From Demequina sp. NBRC 110051 (GTDB lineage: Bacteria; Actinomycetota; Actinomycetes; Actinomycetales; Demequinaceae), in the NCBI RefSeq assembly GCF_002090055.1, contig NZ_BBRH01000019.1, positions 1 through 64,000 on the forward strand: 64,000 bases of DNA, in the 5' to 3' direction. How positions within the stretch are numbered: the stretch's first letter is position 1; every line of letters starts with the position of its first letter. The position numbers and the translations under genes are program-made. Of this stretch, positions 29,066 through 37,691 are shown one piece after another. The notes under the pieces are model-generated. The model saw only the letters and a list, made by a program, of their open reading frames with translations. It had not been told where the DNA came from and did not search any database.

Positions 29066-29572
29066 ATGCCGACCCTCATCATCGCCCGCCACGCCAAGGC
29101 CGAGAACCCCGCGGACTACGGCAACGACATGGACCGGCCGCTCGAGCTCATCGGGCGCCAGGCCTCCACCAAGCTCGGTCAGGAGCTCGCCGCCGCGGGC
29201 TACGTGCCCACGCTCGCCTTCGTCTCCCCGTCGCTGCGCACGCAGCAGACGTGGAAGCTCATGGCCTCCGCGTTCGGCGAGGTCGACACGCGCGTCGAGG
29301 ACGACCTGTACGAGACGGACGTCGAGGGCCTCGTCGACGTCGCCCGCACCTCCGGGGACGCCGAGGTCGTCGTGATGGTGGGGCACGAGCCCACCTCGTC
29401 GGCCTCGACTGCATTCCTCGCCGGATCGGGCTCCGACACCGCGTCGCTGAAGAACATCGCCCTGGGGCTCAACACCGGCTGCGCCGCCGTGCTCGAGTAC
29501 GACGGCGACTGGGCCGACCTCGGCTCGTCCTCGGCACGGCTTGTCAAGGTGATCTCGGGCCGCGACGTCTGA
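29066..29572 (+). CDS. SixA-type phosphohistidine phosphatase (histidine phosphatase family)
   Basis: A 168-residue histidine-phosphatase protein: catalytic IIARHAKAE at the N-terminus, SPSLRTQQTW, and the second histidine in VGHEPTSS. Related to SixA, which dephosphorylates phosphohistidine proteins; substrate unknown here. The ATG is 2 bases after the fabI stop, so both are probably one transcript. Confidence 0.88.
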   Translation: MPTLIIARHAKAENPADYGNDMDRPLELIGRQASTKLGQELAAAGYVPTLAFVSPSLRTQQTWKLMASAFGEVDTRVEDDLYETDVEGLVDVARTSGDAEVVVMVGHEPTSSASTAFLAGSGSDTASLKNIALGLNTGCAAVLEYDGDWADLGSSSARLVKVISGRDV

Positions 29573-29587
29573 CGACTGTCAACCGCG

Positions 29588-29634
29588 AAAGGCGGGCCGA
29601 TGCGGTGGGTGACCACCGCATCGGCCCGCCTTTT
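29588..29634. terminator. Bidirectional terminator with an inverted pair of the dispersed word
   Basis: A perfect 21-bp stem (29588-29608 with 29613-29633) with a GTGA tetraloop, AAA before and TTTT after, between the convergent sixA-like and serB genes. Each arm contains GGCCGATGCGG or its complement. Confidence 0.92.
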
Positions 29635-29647
29635 GTCGGTAGACCCG

Positions 29648-30280
29648 TTAGCGCTCGATGACGTCGAGAACGGCCGCGAGGGTGGGCGCGTTCACGGCGA
29701 CATCCGCCTGTTGCTGCACCACCGGCTTGGCGTTGAAGGCGATGCCGAGTCCAGCCGCGGCCATCATGTCGAGGTCGTTCGCGCCGTCGCCCACGGCGAC
29801 GCAGTCGGCAGGCGTGATGCCCAACTCGGTTGCATACTCGCGCAGCGCCTGAGCCTTCGCGGCCCGGTCGATGACGGGGCCCACAGTGCGTCCGGTGAGG
29901 CGGCCGTCGGCCACCTCGAGCCGGTTGGCGCGGAAGTGCGCGATACCGATGCGAGCCGCGAGAGGCTCGACGACCTCGGCAAAACCACCCGAGACGAGCG
30001 CCGCGGTCCAGCCCTCGCCCTGGAGCGTCGAGACCAGCTCCTCGGCGCCGGCGGTGAAGCGCACCTCGGCGAGCACGTCGGCGAACACGGACTCCTCGAC
30101 GCCCTCGAGGGTTGCGACGCGCTGGCGCAGCGACTCGGCAAAGTCGATCTCGCCGCGCATCGCGGCCTCGGTGACGGCCGCAACCTCGTCCTGGGTGCCC
30201 GCGCGCGCGGCAATAAGCTCGATGACCTCTGACGTGATGAGCGTGGAGTCCACGTCCAGGACGATGAGGCGTCCCGTCAT
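29648..30280 (-). CDS. serB: Phosphoserine phosphatase
   Basis: A 210-residue HAD phosphatase finishing serine synthesis. The nucleophile motif is VLDVDSTLI (Asp9, Asp11), motif II ALVSGGF and motif [15 protein letters not shown]. It lacks the N-terminal ACT domains found in mycobacterial SerB2. The ATG overlaps the glgC stop (ATGA). Confidence 0.93.
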   Translation of the reverse strand: MTGRLIVLDVDSTLITSEVIELIAARAGTQDEVAAVTEAAMRGEIDFAESLRQRVATLEGVEESVFADVLAEVRFTAGAEELVSTLQGEGWTAALVSGGFAEVVEPLAARIGIAHFRANRLEVADGRLTGRTVGPVIDRAAKAQALREYATELGITPADCVAVGDGANDLDMMAAAGLGIAFNAKPVVQQQADVAVNAPTLAAVLDVIER

Positions 30281-31518
30281 GAGGTGACGACCGTGCCCTT
30301 GGGCACCACCGTGATGCCGGACTCGGTGACGGTGAAGCCGCGTTCAAGGTCGGCCTGACGGTCGATGCCCACGCGGGCGCCTTCCTCGATGATGACGTTC
30401 TTGTCGAGGATCGCGCGGTGGACCTGGGCGTGACGGTTCACGATGACGTGGTCGAGCAGCACCGAGTCGGAGACCGTGGACCACGAGTGCAGGCGCACCC
30501 CGGGGGAGAGCACCGAACCCGTGACGGTCGCGCCCGAGACGATCACGCCGGGGGAGACGATCGAGTCCGCGGCGTGGCCCAGGCGGCCCTCCTCCGAGTG
30601 GATGAACTTCGCCGGCGGCTCAGTGATGAGTCCCTGGTGCAGCGGCCACTCGTGGTTGTACACGTTGAAGATCGGCTGCACCGCGATGAGGTCCAAGTGG
30701 GCCTCGTAGTACGAGTCGAGCGTGCCGACGTCGCGCCAGTAGTTGCGGTCGCGATCGGTGGAGCCGGGCACGTCGTTGTCGACGAAGTCGTAGAAGCCGC
30801 ACGTGCCCTTGTCGACAAAGTGGGGGACGATGTCGCCGCCCATGTCGTGCTTGGACGTGGCCGACTCGGCATCGGCCTTCAGCGCCTCGAGCAGCGGGCC
30901 CACGGAGGCGACGTAATTGCCCATGGACGCGAGCACCTCGTGCGGGGAGTCCGGCAGGCCCTCGGGCTCGGTGGGCTTCTCGAGGAAGGCCTTGATGAAG
31001 CCCGGGCGCTCCTTGTCGACGTCGATCACGCCGAACTGATCGGCGAGCTCGATGGGCTGGCGGATGCCCGCGACGGTGAAGTCCGCGCCGGTGGCGATGT
31101 GGGAGTCCACCATCTGCGAGAAGTCCATGCGGTACACGTGGTCGGCGCCCACGATGACGACGATGTCCGGGCTCTCGTCCTCGATGATGTTGACGGTCTG
31201 ATAGATCGCGTCGGCCGAGCCCAGGTACCAGTGCTTGCCGCGTCGCTGCTGAGCGGGCACCGGCGCCACATAGTTGCCCAGCAGCGGCGACATGCGCCAG
31301 GTGCGGGCGATGTGACGGTCCATCGAGTGCGACTTGTACTGCGTCAGCACCACGATGTGCAGATAGCGTGAGTTCACCAGGTTGGACAGGGCGAAGTCGA
31401 CCAGTCGGTAGGTGCCGCCGAAGGGGACGGCGGGCTTGGCTCGGGCCGCGGTGAGGGGCATCAGGCGCTTGCCCTCACCTCCGGCCAGGACGATGGCGAG
31501 AACTTTCGGCGCTGGCAT
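30277..31518 (-). CDS. glgC: Glucose-1-phosphate adenylyltransferase
   Basis: A 413-residue ADP-glucose pyrophosphorylase. The N-terminal nucleotidyltransferase domain has [20 protein letters not shown] and GSADAIYQ; the C-terminal left-handed beta-helix has hexapeptide repeats ([20 protein letters not shown]). It makes ADP-glucose for glycogen or maltose-1-phosphate synthesis. The start is ATG 31518, 6 bases after a TATGCT -10. Head-to-head with the glycosyltransferase gene, as for Rv1213/Rv1212c. Confidence 0.95.
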   Translation of the reverse strand: MPAPKVLAIVLAGGEGKRLMPLTAARAKPAVPFGGTYRLVDFALSNLVNSRYLHIVVLTQYKSHSMDRHIARTWRMSPLLGNYVAPVPAQQRRGKHWYLGSADAIYQTVNIIEDESPDIVVIVGADHVYRMDFSQMVDSHIATGADFTVAGIRQPIELADQFGVIDVDKERPGFIKAFLEKPTEPEGLPDSPHEVLASMGNYVASVGPLLEALKADAESATSKHDMGGDIVPHFVDKGTCGFYDFVDNDVPGSTDRDRNYWRDVGTLDSYYEAHLDLIAVQPIFNVYNHEWPLHQGLITEPPAKFIHSEEGRLGHAADSIVSPGVIVSGATVTGSVLSPGVRLHSWSTVSDSVLLDHVIVNRHAQVHRAILDKNVIIEEGARVGIDRQADLERGFTVTESGITVVPKGTVVTS

Positions 31519-31589
31519 AAGCCCAGCATAGGCGCCATGCCCGGCGAGTGAACAGGTCACACGCCCAGGACGCGGCTAGCGTGGAGCAC
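31519..31589. promoter_or_regulatory. Divergent leaderless promoters of glgC and glgM
   Basis: Minus-strand TATGCT (31525-31530) is 6 bases before the glgC ATG; plus-strand TAGCGT (31577-31582) is 7 bases before the glgM ATG. The two share a 46-base core region. Confidence 0.55.
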
Positions 31590-32792
31590 ATGCGAGCCGA
31601 CATCCTCACCCGCGAGTACCCGCCCCACGTCTACGGAGGCGCCGGCGTCCACGTGACGGAACTGGCCGCCGTGCTGCGCGATCACATCGACGTGACCGTG
31701 CGCGCCTTCGACGGCCCCCGCGAGGAGGACGGCGTGGTCGGCTACGACCCGCTCGGGGGCGGCGTGGGCGATGCCTCCCTCGACGTCCTCGCCCACAACC
31801 TGCCCATGGCGAAGGACTGCGAGGGTGCTTCGCTGGTGCACTCGCACACGTGGTACGCCAACATGGCCGGCCACCTCGCAGCCAAGCTCCACGGCATCCC
31901 TCACGTGATTTCCGCGCACTCGCTCGAGCCGCTGCGCCCTTGGAAGGCCGAGCAGCTGGGCGGCGGCTACCAGGTGTCCTCGTGGATCGAGCGCACCGCC
32001 TACGAGAATGCCGACGCGATCATCGCCGTCTCCGGTGGCATGCGCCGCGACGTGCTGCGCTCCTACCCCAACGTTGACCCCGACAAGGTCCACGTGATCC
32101 ACAACGGGATCGACGTGGACGCCTGGGCGGCGCCGTCGAGCGACGAGGAAAGGCAGGCGGCCGATGCCGTGGTCGCCGACTGGGGGATCGACCCCTCCCG
32201 TCCGGCGCTCGTCTTTGTGGGCAGGATTACACGCCAAAAGGGCCTTCCGTACTTCCTCCGTGCCGTCGAGTCGCTACCTCCCGAGGTGCAGATCGTCCTG
32301 TGTGCAGGCGCCCCCGACACCAAGGAGATCATGGCCGAGGTGACGGGGCTCGTCGAGGAGTTGCGGGCCAAGCGCGACGGCGTGATCTGGATCGACAAGC
32401 ACCTGCCGCGCCCCGAGCTCGTGGCGGTGCTCGACGCCTGCAGCGCGTTTGTGTGCCCCAGCGTGTACGAGCCGCTCGGCATCGTGAACCTTGAGGCCAT
32501 GGCCGTGGGCCTGCCCGTGGTCGCCACGGCCACCGGCGGTATCCCCGAGGTGGTCGTTCACGGCGAGACCGGCATCCTGGTGCCCATCGACCAGGTCGAT
32601 GACGGCACCGGCACGCCCAAGGACCCGGACGCGTTTGTCGCCGACCTGGGTGCGGCTCTGGCCGACGCGGTGTCGGACCTTGACCGTGCCCGCGAGTGGG
32701 GAGCGGCGGGTCGCGCGCGAGCGACCGAGCACTTCTCGTGGCACACCATCGGGGAGCGCACCCTGGCTCTCTACCAGGAACTCACGGACTAG
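31590..32792 (+). CDS. glgM: GT4-family ADP-glucose glycosyltransferase (GlgM / actinobacterial GlgA)
   Basis: A 400-residue GT-B glycosyltransferase: N-terminal LTREYPPHVYGGAGVHVTEL, acceptor-side HSHTWYANMAG, and donor-side GRITRQKGLPYFLRAV plus the E-X7-E region YEPLGIVNLEAMAVGLPVVA. The Rv1212c orthologue makes maltose-1-phosphate from ADP-glucose and glucose-1-phosphate rather than glycogen directly, so the glgM name is preferred; glgA is the common annotation. ATG 31590 has a TAGCGT -10 at leaderless spacing. Its TAG stop forms the first bases of the -10 of the next gene. Confidence 0.9.
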   Translation: MRADILTREYPPHVYGGAGVHVTELAAVLRDHIDVTVRAFDGPREEDGVVGYDPLGGGVGDASLDVLAHNLPMAKDCEGASLVHSHTWYANMAGHLAAKLHGIPHVISAHSLEPLRPWKAEQLGGGYQVSSWIERTAYENADAIIAVSGGMRRDVLRSYPNVDPDKVHVIHNGIDVDAWAAPSSDEERQAADAVVADWGIDPSRPALVFVGRITRQKGLPYFLRAVESLPPEVQIVLCAGAPDTKEIMAEVTGLVEELRAKRDGVIWIDKHLPRPELVAVLDACSAFVCPSVYEPLGIVNLEAMAVGLPVVATATGGIPEVVVHGETGILVPIDQVDDGTGTPKDPDAFVADLGAALADAVSDLDRAREWGAAGRARATEHFSWHTIGERTLALYQELTD

Positions 32793-32804
32793 GCTGAACG
32801 CATC
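32790..32804 (+). promoter_or_regulatory. -10 element overlapping the glgM stop codon
   Basis: TAGGCT (32790-32795) begins with the TAG stop of glgM and lies 9 bases before the ATG of the ABC ATPase gene. Confidence 0.4.
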
Positions 32805-33587
32805 ATGACCGAGGTGCTGAGGTTCCAGGGCGTGGGGCTGCGTCGCTCCGACAACGCCATCCTGTCCGATATCGACTGGAGCGTGGACTCCGCCGACCGC
32901 TGGGTCATCCTGGGCCCCAACGGCGCGGGCAAGACCTCGCTGATCTCTATCGCTTCGGCTCGCATGCATCCGAGCACCGGCGAGGCCACCATCCTCGACG
33001 CCACTTTGGGCCGCTCGGACGTCCAGGACCTGCGCATCCGCGTGGGGCTGACGTCTGCGGCGCTCGCGGACCGCATCCCGGCCGACGAGACCGTGCTCGA
33101 CGTCGTCATGACCGCCGCGCATGGTGTGACGGGTCGCTGGCGCGAGGAGTACGAGGACGTCGACATCGAGCGTGCCGAGGCGCTGCTCGCAGCCTTCGGC
33201 ATGCAGGGCTTCGCCGATCGCCGCTTCTGGACGCTGTCCGAGGGCGAGCGCAAGCGTGTCCAGATCGGCCGTGCGCTCATGGCCGACCCCGAGCTGCTGC
33301 TGCTCGATGAGCCCGCCGCAGGGCTCGACCTGGGAGGCCGCGAGGAACTGCTCGGGGCGCTCACGGAGCTCGCCGGTGACTATCGCTCACCCGCGATGGT
33401 GCTCGTAACACATCACGTGGAAGAGATTCCCGTGGACTTCACCCACGCCATGCTGCTGCGCGAGGGGCGCATTGTCGCCGCGGGGCCGCTGAACGAGACC
33501 ATCACGTCCGAGAACCTCTCCGCGACCTACGGCATGCCTGTGGTGCTGACCGAGGTCGAGGGCCGCTGGGCGGCCCGCCGGGGCTGA
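32805..33587 (+). CDS. Solitary ABC-type ATPase (ModF/YlmA-like)
   Basis: A 260-residue single ABC domain: Walker A GPNGAGKTS, signature LSEGERKRVQIGRAL (Glu in place of the first Gly of LSGGQ), Walker B LLLDEPAAGLD, H-loop VTHHVEE. No permease or binding-protein gene is adjacent. The altered signature and stand-alone context match the ModF/YlmA group, whose role is unclear. It ends 4 bases before the Rrf2 regulator gene, so the two may be co-transcribed. Confidence 0.85.
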   Translation: MTEVLRFQGVGLRRSDNAILSDIDWSVDSADRWVILGPNGAGKTSLISIASARMHPSTGEATILDATLGRSDVQDLRIRVGLTSAALADRIPADETVLDVVMTAAHGVTGRWREEYEDVDIERAEALLAAFGMQGFADRRFWTLSEGERKRVQIGRALMADPELLLLDEPAAGLDLGGREELLGALTELAGDYRSPAMVLVTHHVEEIPVDFTHAMLLREGRIVAAGPLNETITSENLSATYGMPVVLTEVEGRWAARRG

Positions 33588-33591
33588 TCCC

Positions 33592-34053
33592 GTGAGGATC
33601 TCCGCTAAGGCCGACTACGCGGTACGGGCCGCGGCCGAGCTGGCCGCCGCCGCGGACGAGGGCCCGCGCACGTCCGAGGAGCTCGCGGCCGCGCAGCAGA
33701 TTCCGCGCAAGTTCCTCGAGGCGATCCTTACGGCCCTGCGTTCCGAGGGACTCGTGGTGAGCCAGCGCGGCCTGGGCGGTGGCTACCGCCTGGCGCGCCC
33801 GGCCTCCGAGATTTCGGTGGCGGATGTGGTGCGCGCCGTGGACGGCCCCCTGGTCTATGTGCGCGGGGAGAGGCCCTCCGAGCTCGACTACCAGGGACCG
33901 GCGGCGCCGCTGCTCGAGGTATGGGTCGCGCTGCGCGCCAACGTGCGCGCGGTCCTGGAGGCGGTCACGCTCGCCGATCTGGCAGGCGGTGCGCTCCCAG
34001 CCGATGTGCGGGCGCTGCTCGCCGACGAGGGGGCCTGGACCCATCCCCAATAA
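33592..34053 (+). CDS. Rrf2-family transcriptional regulator (no cysteine cluster)
   Basis: A 153-residue Rrf2 protein starting MRISAKADYAVRAAAELAA, with a winged helix (RTSEELAAAQQIPRKFLEAI) and the wing RGLGGGYRLARP. It has no cysteine at all, so unlike IscR or NsrR it cannot bind an Fe-S cluster; this places it nearer CymR-type regulators that act through partner proteins. Two matching dyads lie right after the gene, in front of a TSUP exporter gene, which is its likely target. GTG 33592 is chosen on family N-terminus. Confidence 0.9.
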   Translation: MRISAKADYAVRAAAELAAAADEGPRTSEELAAAQQIPRKFLEAILTALRSEGLVVSQRGLGGGYRLARPASEISVADVVRAVDGPLVYVRGERPSELDYQGPAAPLLEVWVALRANVRAVLEAVTLADLAGGALPADVRALLADEGAWTHPQ

Positions 34054-34101
34054 CCTACTTGTTAGATAGGTATTGTTTCCTACTAGGGAAGTAGGTAATG
34101 T
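34054..34101 (+). promoter_or_regulatory. TSUP-gene promoter with two Rrf2-like operators
   Basis: Two 17-bp dyads of the form CCTA-N9-TAGG lie at 34054-34070 and 34079-34095, 25 bp centre to centre. TTGTTT (34073-34078) and TAATGT (34096-34101) form a -35/-10 pair with a 17-base spacer, and the second dyad fills that spacer exactly. Repression by the adjacent Rrf2 protein is the natural inference. Confidence 0.7.
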
Positions 34102-34163
34102 GGGGGATGTGGCGATGAGGATCGCCGCCGGCGCCGGCGCGCCGATCTCCCCGGGAGGTGGCC

Positions 34164-35069
34164 ATGCGCTCCCTCATTGTTCTCGCCCTCATCGGCTTCG
34201 GAGCCCAGCTCGTCGACGGCTCGCTCGGCATGGCCTACGGCGTCACGTCCACCACGCTGCTGCTGGCGGCGGGGATCAGCCCGGCGGCGGCATCGGCCAC
34301 CGTGCACCTCGCGGAGGTGGGCACCACGCTCGCGAGTGGCGCGGCCCACTGGAAGCTGGGCAACGTGGACTGGCGGGTGGTGAGACGTGTGGGTATCCCC
34401 GGCGCCGCGGGCGCCTTCCTGGGGGCGACGGTGTTGTCGAGCCTGTCGACCGAGGTCGCCGCGCCCGTCATGGCGGTGGTGCTGCTCGCGCTCGGCGTGT
34501 ACGTCCTGCTGCGCTTCACGCTGTGGGGCGTGCGCGTCGCTCCCGACCGGCGGCCGCTGGGCAAGCGCTTCCTGGCCCCCTTGGGCCTGGTTGCTGGATT
34601 CGTCGACGCCACGGGTGGCGGCGGCTGGGGTCCCGTCGGCACCCCCGCGCTGCTGGCCTCGGGACGCATGCAGCCGCGCAAGGTGATCGGGTCCATCGAC
34701 ACGAGCGAGTTCCTGGTGGCGCTCGCCGCGTCGCTCGGCTTCCTGCTGGGGATCGGCACCGCGGGCATCGACGCCGGGTGGGTGCTGTCGCTGCTCGCCG
34801 GCGGCCTGCTCGCGGCGCCCATCGCCGCCTGGCTCGTGCGCATCGTCCCGCCGCGCCTGCTGGGCGCCGCCGTGGGTGGGCTCATCATCCTCACCAACAC
34901 GCGCACGCTCATCCGCGCGGAGGTGATCCCGGTCGCCGGCGCGGCGCAGGCCGCCGTCTACGCCGCGATCGTCGCGCTGTGGATCGGCGCCGTGGCATGG
35001 TCCTGGCGGGCGCACCGCCGCGACACCATCGCGGCACGCACGGCGTCTCCCGCGCTCGCGGCGGAGTAA
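34164..35069 (+). CDS. TSUP-family (TauE/SafE) membrane exporter
   Basis: A 301-residue membrane protein with about 7-8 helices. The TSUP repeat appears twice: GFGAQLVDGSLGMAYGVTST near the N-terminus and GLVAGFVDATGGGGWGPVGT in the middle. The family exports sulfite, sulfoacetate or related organosulfur anions. ATG 34164 follows gggaggtgg. A dedicated promoter with two dyads next to an Rrf2 gene suggests sulfur-responsive control, though the substrate is not determined. Confidence 0.88.
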   Translation: MRSLIVLALIGFGAQLVDGSLGMAYGVTSTTLLLAAGISPAAASATVHLAEVGTTLASGAAHWKLGNVDWRVVRRVGIPGAAGAFLGATVLSSLSTEVAAPVMAVVLLALGVYVLLRFTLWGVRVAPDRRPLGKRFLAPLGLVAGFVDATGGGGWGPVGTPALLASGRMQPRKVIGSIDTSEFLVALAASLGFLLGIGTAGIDAGWVLSLLAGGLLAAPIAAWLVRIVPPRLLGAAVGGLIILTNTRTLIRAEVIPVAGAAQAAVYAAIVALWIGAVAWSWRAHRRDTIAARTASPALAAE

Positions 35070-35107
35070 CCCGCGCCCCCCGGGGCGCTGCGTACGGACC
35101 CCGACCC

Positions 35108-35140
35108 GAGCATCGGCCGCCCCCCTCGCGGCCGATGCTC
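35108..35140 (+). terminator. Hairpin made of an inverted pair of the dispersed word
   Basis: A 13-bp stem (35108-35120 with 35128-35140) built from GCATCGGCCGC and GCGGCCGATGC, with a 7-base loop but no T-tract. A third copy (GGCCGATGCC) follows at about 35155. Probably ends the TSUP transcript. Confidence 0.55.
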
Positions 35141-35210
35141 GTCGTCGTCCCCGCGGCCGATGCCGCCGCCGCGTCACCCCTGCTAGGTTTCGAGGCAGGA
35201 GGTGGTCCGC

Positions 35211-35648
35211 GTGGATTCCATGTGGTGGTTCATCGGGGCGATGGCCCTCGGCATCGTCGAGGTCTTCACCCTCGACCTCACGTTCGCGATGCTGGCTGGA
35301 GGAGCCATCGCGGGCGGCGCGGCCGCATTGCTGGGTGCGCCGTTGTGGCTGTGCATCATCATCGCCTGCGTGGTCGCGGCGCTGTTGCTGTTCGCGCTGC
35401 GCCCATACCTGCTGAAGTCGCTGCGCCGCAAGGGTGAACTGATCGAGACCAACACGGCCGCGCTCGTGGGCGCCGCCGCCCGTGCGCTCGACGTTGTCAC
35501 CGAGACCAGCGGCCGCATCAAGGTGTCCGGCGAGGTCTGGAGCGCGCGCACTGAGGACGACGCGCCCGAGATCCTCGAGGGAACAGAGGTCACCATCGTG
35601 GCCATTAGAGGGGCGACGGCGATCGTCGCTCCGGAAAAGGGGGAGTGA
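35211..35648 (+). CDS. NfeD-like membrane protein
   Basis: A 145-residue protein with three hydrophobic segments (WWFIGAMALGIVEVFTL, FAMLAGGAIAGGAAALLGAP, WLCIIIACVVAALLLFAL) and a C-terminal OB-like domain (LDVVTETSGRIKVSGEVWSA). NfeD proteins pair with SPFH/stomatin proteins, and such a gene follows with a 1-base gap. GTG 35211 is 8 bases after aggagg; ATG 35220 is an alternative. A TAGGTT (35184-35189) could be the -10. Confidence 0.88.
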   Translation: MDSMWWFIGAMALGIVEVFTLDLTFAMLAGGAIAGGAAALLGAPLWLCIIIACVVAALLLFALRPYLLKSLRRKGELIETNTAALVGAAARALDVVTETSGRIKVSGEVWSARTEDDAPEILEGTEVTIVAIRGATAIVAPEKGE

Positions 35649-35649
35649 C

Positions 35650-36723
35650 GTGACCGTCACCCAAGTCATTGCGATCGTGCTCGCGATCGCGTTCGCGCTG
35701 TTCGTCATCGTCGCGATCGCGCGCGCCATCCAGATCGTTCCGCAGGCCGAGACCCGCGTGGTCGAGCGCCTGGGTCGCTACAGCCGCACCATGCAGGCCG
35801 GCATGCACCTGCTGGTCCCGTTCATCGACAAGGTGCGCCAGAAGGTCGACATGCGCGAGCAGGTCGTGTCCTTCCCGCCGCAGTCCGTCATCACCTCGGA
35901 CAACCTCGTCGTCGAGATCGACACCGTCATCTACTTCCAGGTCACGGACGCCCGCGCGGCCGTCTATGAGATCGCCAACTACATCGTCGGTATGCAGCAG
36001 CTCACCGTCACCACGATCCGTAACGTCATCGGCACCATGGACCTCGAGCAGACGCTGACGAGCCGCGACCAGATCAACGGCCAGCTGCGCTCGGTGCTCG
36101 ACGAGGCGACCGGCAAATGGGGCATCCGCGTGGGACGCGTGGAGCTCAAGGCGATCGACCCGCCGCTGTCCGTCAAGGACTCGATGGAGAAGCAGATGCG
36201 CGCCGAGCGTGACCGTCGCGCCGCGATCCTCACCGCCGAGGGGGTCAAGCAGTCACAGATCCTCGAGGCCGAGGGACAGAAGCAGTCGGCGATCCTCAAG
36301 GCCGAGGGTGACGCGCAGGCCGCGATCCTCACCGCCGAGGGTGAGGCGCGCGCGATCCTGCAGGTGTTCGACGCCATCCACGAGGGCGACGCCGACTCCA
36401 AGCTGCTCGCCTACCAGTACCTCCAGGTGCTGCCCGAGATTGCGAAGACCGAGTCCAACAAGATCTGGTTTGTGCCCACCGAGTTCACCGGCGCGCTCAA
36501 GTCCATCTCCGCGGCCTTCGGCCAGGAGGAGGAGCTCGAGCCCCTGGGGCGCGACCCCGAGCGCGGCAAGGAGCGCAAGTCGCGCATCACCTCCGCCCTG
36601 ACCGATCCCGCCGAGGCGTTGCGCCTGGCCAAGCAGGAGGTCGAGGACGCCACGTCCGACGCGACCGACTCGGGCACCCGCTCGGGCCGCCCCTTCGACC
36701 CGGACGCGGAGCGCGGCCAGTAG
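35650..36723 (+). CDS. SPFH/band-7 (stomatin-like) membrane protein
   Basis: A 357-residue protein: one N-terminal membrane helix (IAIVLAIAFALFVIVAIARA), an SPFH domain (VPQAETRVVERLGRYSRTMQ through DPPLSVKDSM), then a coiled coil with near-repeats ILTAEGVKQSQILEAEGQKQ, and an acidic tail. Related to QmcA/HflK-type scaffolds that organise membrane microdomains and proteases. The start is GTG 35650 behind gggggag; the longer open frame lies in nfeD. Operon partner of the NfeD-like gene. Confidence 0.9.
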   Translation: MTVTQVIAIVLAIAFALFVIVAIARAIQIVPQAETRVVERLGRYSRTMQAGMHLLVPFIDKVRQKVDMREQVVSFPPQSVITSDNLVVEIDTVIYFQVTDARAAVYEIANYIVGMQQLTVTTIRNVIGTMDLEQTLTSRDQINGQLRSVLDEATGKWGIRVGRVELKAIDPPLSVKDSMEKQMRAERDRRAAILTAEGVKQSQILEAEGQKQSAILKAEGDAQAAILTAEGEARAILQVFDAIHEGDADSKLLAYQYLQVLPEIAKTESNKIWFVPTEFTGALKSISAAFGQEEELEPLGRDPERGKERKSRITSALTDPAEALRLAKQEVEDATSDATDSGTRSGRPFDPDAERGQ

Positions 36724-36744
36724 CCAGCGTCCGCACCACCTCAA

Positions 36745-36812
36745 GCGCCCCATGGGACGCTCACCGTCGCTCTCAGCGAATCCGTGAGCCCCATGGGGCG
36801 CTCACCGTTGCT
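36745..36812 (+). repeat. Pair of 27-bp direct repeats in an intergenic gap
   Basis: Copies at 36745-36771 and 36786-36812 differ at 3 of 27 positions and share GCCCCATGGG and CGCTCACCGT. The second contains a perfect 12-bp palindrome GCCCCATGGGGC. They fill most of the gap between the SPFH and TrmH genes. Confidence 0.8.
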
Positions 36813-36826
36813 GTCACACTAGGTCT

Positions 36827-37597
36827 GTGCTTCTCGACGATTATCGCGACCTCACCGACGTGGCGCTGCGCCGCAAACTTGAGCCCGAGCGCGGCCTGTA
36901 CATGGCCGAGGGTGCGAAGGTTATCGAGCGTGCCCTGGCCGCCGGGCACACGCCCCGGTCCATCCTGGTGAGCCCGCGCTGGGAATCCAGTGCCAGGGAG
37001 GCCCTCGCCGCCGCCGGCGTCGACGCCCCCGTGCTGGTGCGCTCCGAGGAGGAGCTCGAGGCCGTCACGGGGTTCCAGGTGCATCGCGGCGCGCTCGCGG
37101 CGATGGAACGCCCCGCGCTGCCGTCGGTCGCGGAGTTGGTGAGGGACGCCAAGCGAGTGGTAGTGCTCGAGGGCATCGTCGACCACACCAACGTGGGCGC
37201 GATCTTCCGCTCGGCGGCGGGCATTGGCGCCGACGCGATCATCTGCGCCCCTACCTGCGCCGACCCGCTGTACCGACGCAGCGTCAAGGTGTCCATGGGC
37301 ACGGTGTTCCAGGTGCCGTGGACGCGCGCCGACGAGTGGCCGGGTGCGTTGGGCCAAGTGAAGGACGCCGGCTTTGTGGTGGCCGCGCTCGCGCTCGCGG
37401 ACGACGCGGTGTCGCTGGACGAGTTCGCGGCCGCCGGTCACGAGCGCGTGGCGGTCGTGATGGGCGCCGAGGGCGATGGGCTCACCCGAGCCGCCCAGCG
37501 CGCGGCCGATGCCGTCGTCACCATCCCCATGGCCGGGGGAGTGGACTCGCTCAACGTGGCCGCGGCATCGGCGGTCGCCCTGTGGGCCCTGCGCTGA
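36827..37597 (+). CDS. SpoU/TrmH-family RNA 2'-O-methyltransferase
   Basis: A 256-residue SPOUT methyltransferase with an N-terminal substrate-binding domain (ERGLYMAEGAKVIERALAAG) and the knotted catalytic domain: motif 1 VLEGIVDHTNVGAIFRSAAG, motif 2 VVMGAEGDGL and motif 3 IPMAGGVDSLNVAAASAVAL. It probably methylates a ribose in rRNA or tRNA; the target is unknown. GTG 36827 is the first codon; an actaggtct stretch immediately precedes it, so the transcript is likely leaderless or nearly so. Confidence 0.92.
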   Translation: MLLDDYRDLTDVALRRKLEPERGLYMAEGAKVIERALAAGHTPRSILVSPRWESSAREALAAAGVDAPVLVRSEEELEAVTGFQVHRGALAAMERPALPSVAELVRDAKRVVVLEGIVDHTNVGAIFRSAAGIGADAIICAPTCADPLYRRSVKVSMGTVFQVPWTRADEWPGALGQVKDAGFVVAALALADDAVSLDEFAAAGHERVAVVMGAEGDGLTRAAQRAADAVVTIPMAGGVDSLNVAAASAVALWALR

Positions 37598-37670
37598 CCG
37601 CCTGACCCGCCGTCCGCCCTGGCAGGCGTCCCCTGTGTGGCCGTCGATGGACGATGTCGGCGCCTCCTGC

Positions 37671-37691
37671 GATAATCGAACATATGTTCGA
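37671..37691 (+). promoter_or_regulatory. LexA (SOS) box over the -10 and start codon of imuA'
   Basis: TCGAACATATGTTCGA (37676-37691) is a perfect 16-bp palindrome matching the actinobacterial SOS consensus TCGAAC-N4-GTTCGA. It begins at the last base of a GATAAT -10 (37671-37676) and contains the ATG at 37684, 7 bases after the -10. Confidence 0.92.

Noticed and set aside
36745..36812. 27-bp repeats as insertion-sequence ends
   Set aside because: They are direct, only 41 bp apart and flank no transposase.
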